From: Candidatus Nomurabacteria bacterium GW2011_GWC2_42_20
GTDB lineage: Bacteria > Patescibacteriota > Minisyncoccia > Phycocordibacterales > UBA1550
Length of the DNA stretch: 48,471 nucleotides
Direction: 5' to 3'
NCBI GenBank assembly: GCA_000998425.1
Contig: LCDG01000005.1
Coordinates: 1-48,471 of the forward strand
Position numbers and translations under genes: made by a program. This document shows, one piece after another, positions 14,363 through 22,289 of this stretch. Numbering within the stretch: position 1 is the stretch's first letter; every line of letters starts with the position of its first letter. The notes under the pieces were generated by a model. It was not told where the DNA came from and did no database searches. It saw only the letters and a list, made by a program, of their open reading frames with translations.

Positions 14363-16039
14363 CTATATCTCTTCTTTGTCTGGAATCACAACTCCTGCCT
14401 TCCAGAATTTGCGATGGAGAGAGGTGCGAACATCTCGGATCTCCTCGTTACCAATAAGCTCTAAAATAAGCCACCATGTAAGGAGCCCTGCAATCCCAGA
14501 AACAAACCCCTGCGTAAAAATTCCCATAAATGTATTTAGATCGAGGTAAAGCCCAAAAATTTCGAGAAACTCATATGCGACCAGACCAGCAATTAGTGCT
14601 GAGAAGGAGCCGTGCATCAAAGTATCCTTAACGGGTGAAAGAAATCTACCAAAACGACGCCGGAAAAAATAGACAAGCAAGATTGTGTTGAGAAGCATCC
14701 CGACAGAATACGCTAGCGCCAACATAAGCACCGAGGCGCCCACTAGCCCATCTACACGGAGAAGTGACCCAACAAAATCTTGAATAAAAATTGAGCTTGC
14801 ATACAAAGAAAGAAAATAATATCCAGTGATCACTATAACTATTGACGATAGCACATTCACACCAAGCGGGATGTTATTGTTCCCTGTCGCATAAAACCCT
14901 CGAGCAAAGAGTAGCCCCACAGACTGCGCAACTACTGACACTGTAAATATTGCGAGACATGCAGCGGTAAGCTTTGTAGCCGTCCAATCAAAAGAACCTG
15001 ACCCAAGTATTGTGCGCACAATTTGCGCGCGAAGTACAATCATGAGTACAAGTACTGGAAGTGACCAAAAAACAATATGTCTTGCAGCAGTTAATATTTT
15101 TTCTAGAAATTTCTTCACCTCATCATCTGCAAAATGCTTTGAAAGTCCTGGAAAAGCCGCAGTAGCGTAACTTACTCCAATGACAGCGAGAGGTACGGAT
15201 TGAAGATTGAATGCAAAATTAAAAACAGTAATAGAGCCCTGTGGAAGTGTTGCCGCAAAAGCGACTAATGCAAATAGTGCAATCTGGTTTGCAGAAAGAC
15301 CAATAGTTCTTGGTAATGAAACCTTGATGACATCCCAAATATCTGAAAAAGCTGGAAAAACCGAAACACTCAAAGTAAAACCACTGCGCGAGCTAACGAA
15401 AAAGTGTACAAAAAAGTGCAAAAAAGCGCCGAGTACAACACCCCAAGCAAGGCCTATTGCTCCAAATGTAGGATAGAAAAAATATGCGCCAGAAATAATA
15501 CCGATATTATACAAAACAGGCGCAACTGCAAATGCAAAAAATTTATGTAACATTTGTGTTACACTGCCAAGCAAATTTGAAAGACCGAGAAGGATTGGCG
15601 ACAATAAAAGAAGCCGTGACATTGATACAAGCTCATTATATGTATCACCAGAAAATGATGGGAAGAGACTATGCACAATAGAGGGTGTGGCTATATATAT
15701 TCCAATGGATGCCACAACAAGAAGTGTAAAAAATACAGTAAATGTGTCGTTCAAAAACTTCTGCGCGCGAGCGTCACTCTCCCCAGCTCTCCTTGTTAGT
15801 ATAGGTATAAGCACAAGAGCTGACATAAATGAAGCTATTCCTGCAAAAACAAAGTCAGGAATACGAAATGCTGCGTAATAAATATCGAGCGTCTGCGAGG
15901 CTCCAAAAAGATGTGCGAGCAACCTGTCGCGGAAAAGGGCGAGGAATTGTGAAAGTATTGCAAAAATCCCGAGAAGTAGTGCAGCTTCATGAAGTCCGTT
16001 CCATTCGCGCGAAAAAAGTGAGAGAAGTTTTTTTACCAT
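14363..16039 (-). CDS. murJ: lipid II flippase MurJ (MviN family)
   Basis: MurJ flips lipid II across the cytoplasmic membrane for peptidoglycan synthesis. It is 558 residues with about 14 TM helices of the MOP superfamily. The N-terminal family pattern is clear: AAILLGIFAILSQFLALFRDR-type helix 1, then FGASQTLDIYYAAFRIPD. The charged tail (EEIRDVRTSLHRKF) is cytoplasmic. Together with murB and the divisome protein it points to an intact peptidoglycan pathway. Confidence 0.93.
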   Translation of the reverse strand: MVKKLLSLFSREWNGLHEAALLLGIFAILSQFLALFRDRLLAHLFGASQTLDIYYAAFRIPDFVFAGIASFMSALVLIPILTRRAGESDARAQKFLNDTFTVFFTLLVVASIGIYIATPSIVHSLFPSFSGDTYNELVSMSRLLLLSPILLGLSNLLGSVTQMLHKFFAFAVAPVLYNIGIISGAYFFYPTFGAIGLAWGVVLGAFLHFFVHFFVSSRSGFTLSVSVFPAFSDIWDVIKVSLPRTIGLSANQIALFALVAFAATLPQGSITVFNFAFNLQSVPLAVIGVSYATAAFPGLSKHFADDEVKKFLEKILTAARHIVFWSLPVLVLMIVLRAQIVRTILGSGSFDWTATKLTAACLAIFTVSVVAQSVGLLFARGFYATGNNNIPLGVNVLSSIVIVITGYYFLSLYASSIFIQDFVGSLLRVDGLVGASVLMLALAYSVGMLLNTILLVYFFRRRFGRFLSPVKDTLMHGSFSALIAGLVAYEFLEIFGLYLDLNTFMGIFTQGFVSGIAGLLTWWLILELIGNEEIRDVRTSLHRKFWKAGVVIPDKEEI

Positions 16040-16072
16040 AGTATCTTATAGAGTATACTCAAATGATGGATA

Positions 16073-16104
16073 GAAGTAAAAGTTTATAAAAACTTTTACT
16101 TCTG
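16073..16104. repeat. 32-bp palindrome upstream of murJ
   Basis: AGAAGTAAAAGTTT and AAACTTTTACTTCT (14-bp arms) flank ATAA. It lies between rnpB and murJ. A terminator or operator role is possible, but no U-tract follows. Confidence 0.5.
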
Positions 16105-16167
16105 AACGACTACATAGTATATTGTCCCCAGTTATATACTCGCAAGCACCACCAAATGTAAAAATCA

Positions 16168-16211
16168 GCTATACAGATACTTTACCCTATAGGATAAAGT
16201 ATGTGTATAGC
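16168..16211. repeat. 44-bp near-perfect palindrome without loop
   Basis: The arms are 22 bp with two mismatches, centred at 16189.5 on CCTATAGG, starting GCTATACA and ending TGTATAGC. It is AT-rich and lacks the GC core and U-tract of the terminators. Role unknown; see findings. Confidence 0.6.
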
Positions 16212-16252
16212 GAGATCATTCGTAGCTGCAAAATTACGGATATTGGCAAAAG

Positions 16253-16280
16253 AAAAACCACGGTGGAAACCGTAGTTTTT
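16253..16280 (-). terminator. terminator of rnpB
   Basis: On the minus strand, GAAAAACTACGGT and ACCGTGGTTTTTC form the stem, with a U-tract of five and TTTTGCC beyond. It begins 8 nt after the RNase P P1 helix. Confidence 0.8.
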
Positions 16281-16287
16281 CATGTAT

Positions 16288-16615
16288 CCATATCGATAAG
16301 CCGAATTCTGTCCCACTGAAGTGGTGATGATCATTTATCTGGGAATGCGATTACTCGCACCCTCGAGCGGCACTTCGCGCTTGCACGCGACACGGCCTTG
16401 CACCCAGGTAAGGATTTAGCCGTTTCACCTCTCATATTGCTACAAGAGCTCACCCACATGGGGTGCTTCTTTCTTTCGTTAGAAGCGTCTCTGCTCGCAC
16501 CTCTGAAATTACTTTCGACGGGCGTTACCCGCTACCCTGCTGCCCAACTTTCGTCAAGCGAGTGTTCGGACTTTCCTCCCCGAAGGTTACCCAACGGAGC
16601 GACCATCTGATATGG
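16288..16615 (-). ncRNA. rnpB: RNase P RNA
   Basis: This is the catalytic RNA that matures tRNA 5' ends. On the minus strand the conserved 5' block GGGGAGGAAAGTCCGAACA and the 3' block ACAGAATTCGGCTTATC are both present. P1 pairs CCATATC (16615-16609) with GATATGG (16294-16288), which sets the ends. The interior has GGTGAAACGGCTAAATCC. At about 328 nt it is a compact bacterial type. Confidence 0.93.
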
Positions 16616-16662
16616 GTAAACGCAACAATAACACACATTTCAAAAAAAGAAAATGTGTAATT

Positions 16663-17181
16663 TTACCAACATGCACCACCAGAACTAGAGACCTTCCACG
16701 ACCACAGCGCGCCCCCCTCATAAACACATGGATTTGAACCACTATCTCTTGTTGGGTCTATAAAAGTGGGTTTACTTACGTAGCTAAAACCTGGATCCAC
16801 AATCGCATAGTCAATGAGTGCATAATCTGTACCATTCGACAAATAAAGATAACACGAGGTGTTATCTGTTTTGTTCATAGATGGATCGCTTGGGAAACTT
16901 GGTAAATATGTCGGGATTAGTCCAGGGATAACATCGTTAGCAGCAAACCCTCCCCATGCATTACACTCGCTTCGCCATGCCCATCCAGGATTTGAATACG
17001 ACCCATTGTCATGGTAATACATTTCAAGAGCAGTTCTAATTTGAGTCAAATTAGAAACTCGTTGCGCATCTCGAGCTTTTTGCCGCGCGGAATTAAGAGA
17101 CGATAAAACTACACTTGAAAGAATTCCGATAATAGCAATCACAACAAGTAACTCGATTAATGTGAAGCCTTTTTTATTCAT
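16663..17181 (-). CDS. type IV pilin-like prepilin
   Basis: This is a 172-residue protein with a class III signal, MNKKG-FTLIELLVVIAIIGIL: cleavage after Gly5, Phe+1 and Glu+5. The hydrophobic helix is followed by the usual NSARQKARDAQRVSNLTQIRTALE spine, split here over residues 29-53. The C-terminal globular part has several Cys and Trp. It overlaps the upstream gene by 4 nt. No assembly ATPase or prepilin peptidase is in this window. Confidence 0.9.
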   Translation of the reverse strand: MNKKGFTLIELLVVIAIIGILSSVVLSSLNSARQKARDAQRVSNLTQIRTALEMYYHDNGSYSNPGWAWRSECNAWGGFAANDVIPGLIPTYLPSFPSDPSMNKTDNTSCYLYLSNGTDYALIDYAIVDPGFSYVSKPTFIDPTRDSGSNPCVYEGGALWSWKVSSSGGACW

Positions 17182-17447
17182 CTTGTTGAAGGGGTTACAG
17201 GAGGCAATGTCATAGTTCGAAGAATCTCTTGTTGTGAGGGCTGATACGGCATTTTCTCTGAACCAAAAAACAGGAATAGTGAAATAATTAGTGCGAGTAC
17301 TGCAACCCCAAGTAAAATATAATTTGCCTGAGTTTCATCCACTCGACCACCAGACAATTTAATAACCACTTTTACGAGTTTCGAGCCCTGGCGTCTATAC
17401 TCTGGACGCTGTTCTTCATCAAAATTAAACTGGATTCCGCTTTGCAT
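17178..17447 (-). CDS. small membrane protein upstream of the pilin
   Basis: This encodes 89 residues: a polar N terminus with DEEQRPEYRRQ, one TM segment (about 43-61) and a Pro/Thr-rich outer tail (TMTLPPVTPSTR). Its stop overlaps the pilin start by 4 nt, so translation is probably coupled. It may take part in pilus or surface assembly (inference from position). Confidence 0.7.
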   Translation of the reverse strand: MQSGIQFNFDEEQRPEYRRQGSKLVKVVIKLSGGRVDETQANYILLGVAVLALIISLFLFFGSEKMPYQPSQQEILRTMTLPPVTPSTR

Positions 17448-17471
17448 GAGATAAGTATAAACTACAGCAAA

Positions 17472-17499
17472 AAAAAAGAAAGGTTGACCTTTCTTTTTT
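17472..17499. terminator. terminator after the 20-residue gene
   Basis: AAAAAAGAAAGG (17472-17483) and CCTTTCTTTTTT (17488-17499) surround TTGA. It ends the nrdJ-side transcript on the minus strand. Confidence 0.75.
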
Positions 17500-17508
17500 C
17501 AGAGCTAT

Positions 17509-17571
17509 CTATTTTTTTGCAGCCTTTTTTGGCTTCTTTTTCTCTTTATGCGCGTCTCTACCTTTTGCCAT
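17509..17571 (-). CDS. 20-residue lysine-rich peptide
   Basis: The frame encodes MAKGRDAHKEKKKPKKAAKK followed by TAG. It lies between nrdJ and a strong terminator on the same strand. Eight of the last twelve residues are Lys. It may bind nucleic acid or ribosomes (inference from charge). Confidence 0.5.
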   Translation of the reverse strand: MAKGRDAHKEKKKPKKAAKK

Positions 17572-17594
17572 AATATTTTTTATAATTAAAATTA

Positions 17595-19892
17595 TTAAAC
17601 AATCTCACACACACCTGCTACACATGCGAGCTCCTTCGATCCTTGAGTCTGGTCCTCGCGTTCATAGCTCACGATCTTTGAGAAATCAATGTCAGGGAAT
17701 TTTTTTACCATCGCTTCGTACTGCTCTTTTGTAATCTCCTCGTACGGAGCAAGTCGATATACATGGTTTGAACGAGGGAGAAACGATAACCCACCAATCA
17801 TATCCCAATTCTTGTACAACCAATTTACAACAGTAATCCATTCATCATCCCCTACTGAAATGGTAACCGATGGATTATGTTCTGTAAAGCTTTCCTTTAC
17901 CATCTTCCAATATTCAAGTTGCTCAATCGCAGTTTGGTCATTTTTGAAAATTGACTTCTCTGGCGCCTTAACAGGAAACTCGAGGACGTAAGTCACCGCA
18001 CCCTCCATTGATTGCCCAACCTCTGGCTGATACGATACACCTTGGTCCTTCATCATCTTAAAGAGACTGTCGGTTGCCGAGATACGAATACGACGAATAT
18101 AATATGCCGCATGCCTAGGGTGCATCCCTGATGACGCATCAACGAGTTGCGAAACTGTCCCAGACGGCTTCACTGCGGTCACCGCCGATGAAGAATTGAT
18201 ACCAAAGCGCTTTGCATATTCTTTATTGACCTTAACAGCCTCATCACGAATTTTTGACATTATATTTGGGTCACGCACAACCTTACAATCCCATTGCCCG
18301 GTAATAGATACCCCGAGTAGGCGCTCCTCCTCACAATTTTTCTTCCACGCTTTTGATAGATAGCCGAAGTTTGTAAGCGATGATTGATATGTCCCAAGAA
18401 TTGCCGCAAGGCGCGCTTTTTTCAAGAGTGTTGCTTCAGTGTCATCTGCGCGAGCAACAACCTCGGAAAGATTGCAGAATTGTTTTGATTTTAGAATAAT
18501 CTCACCGCACGGATTCGTTCCACAGGTATCAAAATCTTTTTCAAGAGTTTTCCATCTTCGCACTGGAACCTGTTTTGATATACCACCACGATTAAAGATT
18601 CCTCTCTCGCCGGATGCGCCTTTTATCAAAGAAACCCATTCATCGAGGAGTTCTGTGCTAGATGGTTTTTGCCAATAGACCGCAGAGTTGTTTGCCATCA
18701 TACGCTGTGGGTCAGTAAGATAAAACTGTCCATCTTTTGCACATCGCATATCATGGTCATCAAGATCAGAAAGTGAAATAAGTGCGCTTCTACGTACTCC
18801 GCCTGAAACTACAACCTCCCCAATCTTGCAAATAATGTCGTGCAGGTCGAGATTTGAGAGACGGCGTCCTTGTTTCCTTAAAATACGCTCACGGGAGAAA
18901 TCTATGAGAGAAACGAGTGGTTCTGGCCCAGAACTACGCCCTCCCATTGTAATGAGTCGCGCCCCAGCAGGACGAAGTTTTGAATAATCAAACTTAATAT
19001 CAGCTCCACTAAACCATGTATTCATACCAAGCACGTACGCATCGGCCCAACCCTCTTTACTATCAACGACTGTATGTGTTGGCAAAATTTTACCAGTCTG
19101 TTTCTTGATCAATGGAAACATTTGCGCATTCTGACTCTCAATAGAATACCCTACACCAGTGCCACACATAAGCAAATACATTATCTCCCCCAAGTCTTGC
19201 GTACAAGATGGGGCGATGAATGAGCAATTGTAACCCGTTACATTTGTCTTACGCGCCGCATCTCCAGCGCTCCACAGGAGCCGCATTGACGGCATTACCT
19301 CTTGCTTTAAAATAGCCTCGCGTATTTCACCGTATTCCTTTTCAGAAAGCTTTGTTCCAAGATTTTCCTTCATAAACGACACATAGCGTTCTACTGTTTC
19401 GATCCACGTCTCACGGCGGCCATCGCTTGGCAACCAACGCGAATATGTGCGATAGTAGACAAACTCTGACATAGGATTACGGAAGTATTTCTTACCTTCT
19501 GCCACAAGTTTTTTGACCTCCTCCGGAATATCCCCCATTTCTTCGCGTGAACGAGCGCGTTCCTCACGATACAATATGTATGCCTTTGCAGTTTTAACAA
19601 ATTCTTCCAAAATAAGTTCCTTTTCAACGATATCCTGAATCCCCTCCACTGTTGGAACAAAATCTTTTACCAATTTCGATATTCTTTTAAGCTCGGATTC
19701 TACCTTACGAGCAATATACTCTGCCTCCTTTCGTTCGCCTTCGCCTGTTGAACGCATCGCCTTAAAAACGGCGTTTACAATATGTTCAATATCATATGGA
19801 GACACACTACCATCACGCTTGCGAACATTTACAATGGGGTTTTTCTTTATTTCCGTGTTGGTTTTTTTTGCTTGTTTGGTACTCTTTTGCAT
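17595..19892 (-). CDS. nrdJ: adenosylcobalamin-dependent ribonucleotide reductase, class II
   Basis: This enzyme makes deoxyribonucleotides using a B12-derived radical. It is 765 residues with an N-terminal ATP-cone (VRKRDGSVSPYDIEHIVNAV). The core has NCSF, the FNRGG motif, CGTNPCGEI with the thiyl-radical Cys, and the C-terminal redox pair in ELACVAGVCEIV. MPSMRLLWSAG and length suggest the monomeric Lactobacillus RTPR-like branch. There is no intein. The leader is only about 65 nt and shows no cobalamin riboswitch. No B12 synthesis gene is seen, so the cofactor is presumably scavenged. Confidence 0.92.
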   Translation of the reverse strand: MQKSTKQAKKTNTEIKKNPIVNVRKRDGSVSPYDIEHIVNAVFKAMRSTGEGERKEAEYIARKVESELKRISKLVKDFVPTVEGIQDIVEKELILEEFVKTAKAYILYREERARSREEMGDIPEEVKKLVAEGKKYFRNPMSEFVYYRTYSRWLPSDGRRETWIETVERYVSFMKENLGTKLSEKEYGEIREAILKQEVMPSMRLLWSAGDAARKTNVTGYNCSFIAPSCTQDLGEIMYLLMCGTGVGYSIESQNAQMFPLIKKQTGKILPTHTVVDSKEGWADAYVLGMNTWFSGADIKFDYSKLRPAGARLITMGGRSSGPEPLVSLIDFSRERILRKQGRRLSNLDLHDIICKIGEVVVSGGVRRSALISLSDLDDHDMRCAKDGQFYLTDPQRMMANNSAVYWQKPSSTELLDEWVSLIKGASGERGIFNRGGISKQVPVRRWKTLEKDFDTCGTNPCGEIILKSKQFCNLSEVVARADDTEATLLKKARLAAILGTYQSSLTNFGYLSKAWKKNCEEERLLGVSITGQWDCKVVRDPNIMSKIRDEAVKVNKEYAKRFGINSSSAVTAVKPSGTVSQLVDASSGMHPRHAAYYIRRIRISATDSLFKMMKDQGVSYQPEVGQSMEGAVTYVLEFPVKAPEKSIFKNDQTAIEQLEYWKMVKESFTEHNPSVTISVGDDEWITVVNWLYKNWDMIGGLSFLPRSNHVYRLAPYEEITKEQYEAMVKKFPDIDFSKIVSYEREDQTQGSKELACVAGVCEIV

Positions 19893-20038
19893 ACAATAAC
19901 TATTGAAATTAATAAATTGATAAATTACAACATCTTTGTTGGTTTATTGTACTCTAAAAAAATTTTTTTCAATAGATAAACAACACCCCAAAAACATAAA
20001 TTGCAGAATGTAAACCCGCACTCTATGAAACAGCGAAT

Positions 20039-20506
20039 TTATCTGGCAATTTTGATTATGTTTCCCATTTTTAGATTATGTTCTGAAAAAAATCCTGCAG
20101 AAACCTCTAGTACAAACTTTGCTTTTAAGCTCGGAATATATACCATTGGATACGAATCTGGTGATGCTCTTTCCCAAACATCAACAATCTGATAATTTTC
20201 GTTAAACCATATCATGTCTATTGGAAAGTACATATCTTTCATCCAAAAACCATGTTGGCTAGGTTCCTCAAAGATAAATAACATACCTTCATCACTATCA
20301 AGGCTTTTTTGCCCACTCAATCCTTTTGCTCGGAGTATTTCAGTATCTGCAATAACAACTGAGATTTCTTCACCATCTATAAAGACCTTTGATTCATAGG
20401 GAGTTTTTGTATATACAGAAAGCATCGCAGTGGCCAAAATAGCCACTGCGATGCTTGTATACAGCGCAGACAACAAGATTTTACCTAATAATGACCCTTG
20501 TGCCAT
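20039..20506 (-). CDS. DUF192 family protein, membrane-anchored
   Basis: This encodes 155 residues with an N-terminal TM/signal anchor (about 9-31) and an extracytoplasmic DUF192 domain. The family pattern is clear: IADTEILRAKGLSGQKSL, GMLFIFEEPSQHGFWMKDM, FPIDMIWF and YVLEV-like FVLEVSAGFF. Function is unknown in all DUF192 proteins. It starts 8 nt after the DUF5667 gene, so they form an operon. Confidence 0.85.
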   Translation of the reverse strand: MAQGSLLGKILLSALYTSIAVAILATAMLSVYTKTPYESKVFIDGEEISVVIADTEILRAKGLSGQKSLDSDEGMLFIFEEPSQHGFWMKDMYFPIDMIWFNENYQIVDVWERASPDSYPMVYIPSLKAKFVLEVSAGFFSEHNLKMGNIIKIAR

Positions 20507-20514
20507 CAGAAAGT

Positions 20515-21543
20515 TTATCTGTCAAAATCTTGCATCATCATCTCCCCCATCTTAATTTCCTGTTCTAAGTTATCAATATCCGAATCATCAATATCATCAT
20601 TCTCATTATCATCGTCATTGATACCCATCATTGCAGGAGTACCAATTACTTCTGACCGAAAGTCGTCATTCAGCTCTCGAGCATTTTCAAAAACACGCTC
20701 AGCTTCTCTAGACATCATTTTTGCTGCGTCAAAATCTCCGCGCATCATAGCCTCCTCTACTTGTCTCATAAATTGCTCTGACCCCTGTGGTGGTACCTGC
20801 CCACCAACATTCTCGAGGTCTACGCGAAGTCGCATTGCTTTCTCAAAATGCTTCTCTGCTGACATTTCCTTGCCCATTATTTCTTCAAAAATCTCTCGCT
20901 CATCCTGAAGTTCTATATCAAGGTCATTCTCTTCTTTATTTGCTTCCTGTTTTTCTTTTGTTATAGCGCTCAGTGCCTCAAGTAACCCCTTAAGCTGCGG
21001 CGCTTCCGCGTCTGTGAGGCTACCTAGTTTTGCTTGAATCACCTCCTCTGCTCTAGAAGACTTCTCCTTGTGCGCCTTTAAGACATTCTTTAATGCATCG
21101 CGAGAAGCATCAAGTTCATCATCGAGCTCACGAGCGAGACCTGCTACATCTGAACCACTTTCTTTTTCACTCTTTACTAGCATTGCTGCCTTAGCAATGC
21201 GCTTGTCAAAATCAGCTTTGGCATCTGCTACGTCATCAAGTTTTGCTTCTGGCTTTTTTAGGACATCGCTCATTTCTGCGATACGCTCCTTAGCGTATTC
21301 GATATGCTTACGAGCCTTTTTTTCCTTATTAAATGTGAACGCCACATTAAATGCTTCACTAAAACGATCAATGAAATAGAAGAAGTCTCCAGGAGCAAAG
21401 CCTGCGTCAGCAACTGGTGGCACCAGTGTTGGTGTGGTAGTAGATGTTGGTACAACGGCAACTGTTTCAGTTGCCGTTGTTTGCGCAAAAGAAACAAATG
21501 GTGCAATTGCAAACATCATTCCTATAATAATTATTTTTTTCAT
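20515..21543 (-). CDS. exported DUF5667-type helical protein
   Basis: This encodes 342 residues. A signal peptide (about 1-20, ending VSFA-QTT) is followed by a Thr/Pro linker and the DUF5667-like motif PGDFFYFIDRFSEAFNVAFT. Then come long charged helices (KARKHIEYAKERIAEM onward) and a very acidic tail (about 312-330, rich in Asp, Glu and Asn). Such proteins are widespread in CPR, with no known function. The acidic tail may bind cations (speculation). Confidence 0.75.
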   Translation of the reverse strand: MKKIIIIGMMFAIAPFVSFAQTTATETVAVVPTSTTTPTLVPPVADAGFAPGDFFYFIDRFSEAFNVAFTFNKEKKARKHIEYAKERIAEMSDVLKKPEAKLDDVADAKADFDKRIAKAAMLVKSEKESGSDVAGLARELDDELDASRDALKNVLKAHKEKSSRAEEVIQAKLGSLTDAEAPQLKGLLEALSAITKEKQEANKEENDLDIELQDEREIFEEIMGKEMSAEKHFEKAMRLRVDLENVGGQVPPQGSEQFMRQVEEAMMRGDFDAAKMMSREAERVFENARELNDDFRSEVIGTPAMMGINDDDNENDDIDDSDIDNLEQEIKMGEMMMQDFDR

Positions 21544-21646
21544 ATTAAATTAAATTATAAACTATTAAACCTATTATCTTGTGTTTAATTGTAACACTAG
21601 GGTGAACCCCTTACAATAGAAGACTGTCTGCAGTGAAAAATCTTAC

Positions 21647-21705
21647 AACTAGCCTAACAATAAAAAAACCGCTCAACGAGCGGTTTTTTTATTGTTAGGC
21701 TAGTT
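21647..21705. terminator. terminator with 28-bp arms overlapping a stop codon
   Basis: Perfect arms from AACTAGCC to GGCTAGTT enclose AAC; the core CCGCTC/GAGCGG is flanked by seven A and seven T. The arm includes the last sense codon and TAG stop of the RRM gene. Confidence 0.85.
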
Positions 21706-22002
21706 ACCCATACGGCGGTTTCCACCACCAAACTCACCACGGGGTGCGCGCGCCTCAAGGGGACGTGCTTCATTTACCGTAAGTGTGCGACCCTGGAAAT
21801 CCTTGCCATTCATTTCTGAGACTGCTTTGTCAGCGTCAGCATCATTAGCCATTTCAATGAAACCAAAACCTTTTGAGCGCCCAGTCATCTTGTCGATGAT
21901 GATTGCGGAGGAAGTAACGGGGCCAATTTCTGCAAACGCTGCCTTGAGATCATCCTCGGTTGTTGAGTAAGGAATCCCTCCTACATACAATTTCTTTGCC
22001 AT
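21700..22002 (-). CDS. RNA-binding protein with one RRM domain
   Basis: This encodes 100 residues. RNP2 is LYVGGI (5-10) and RNP1 is KGFGFIEM (44-51), in a single RRM of about 80 residues, followed by a short Arg/Gly-rich tail (RAPRGEFGGGNRRMGN). It resembles bacterial/cyanobacterial Rbp proteins linked to cold stress and RNA stability. It is monocistronic, with its own terminator. Confidence 0.9.
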   Translation of the reverse strand: MAKKLYVGGIPYSTTEDDLKAAFAEIGPVTSSAIIIDKMTGRSKGFGFIEMANDADADKAVSEMNGKDFQGRTLTVNEARPLEARAPRGEFGGGNRRMGN

Positions 22003-22186
22003 AATACTACTTATTTTTTTGCTTAATTCTAATGTGTAAGATGACCTGTTTCCCTCGCCCTCTCACCTCAGCTAGAACTAAGCAGTCGAGCAAGCACTGA
22101 GTGAAAACTTCTTACCAAATAAGAGTACCACGCGGACAGCAAAAGTACAATAATTTGCGGAATTGGCTGTGGATAACCGATGGGAA

Positions 22187-22283
22187 GAATATTGAATGTG
22201 GAATATTGAATTTTGAATAAATACAGACAGAGGCTTTTGCCTTTGGCAAAAGCCTCTGTCTCCACATTCTACATTCTATATTC
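22187..22283. repeat. heptad-phased arms around a terminator (copy B, clearest)
   Basis: GAAT words start at 22187, 22194, 22201, 22208 and 22215. A perfect 16-bp hairpin (GACAGAGGCTTTTGCC, 22226-22241, with its complement 22245-22260) follows. ATTC words then start at 22266, 22273 and 22280. All spacings are exactly 7 bp. The element starts 7 nt beyond the typA stop. The gap 22003-22186 shows nothing else except a DnaA-box-like TGTGGATAA (22168-22176). Confidence 0.75.
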
Positions 22284-22289
22284 TGCCCC

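Noticed and set aside
16168-16211. XerCD dif site
   Set aside because: The arms do not match known dif half-sites well, and no replication-terminus evidence is available; kept only as a palindrome.
19893-19980. Cobalamin riboswitch upstream of nrdJ
   Set aside because: The leader is only about 65 nt and lacks the B12-box; too short for this riboswitch class.
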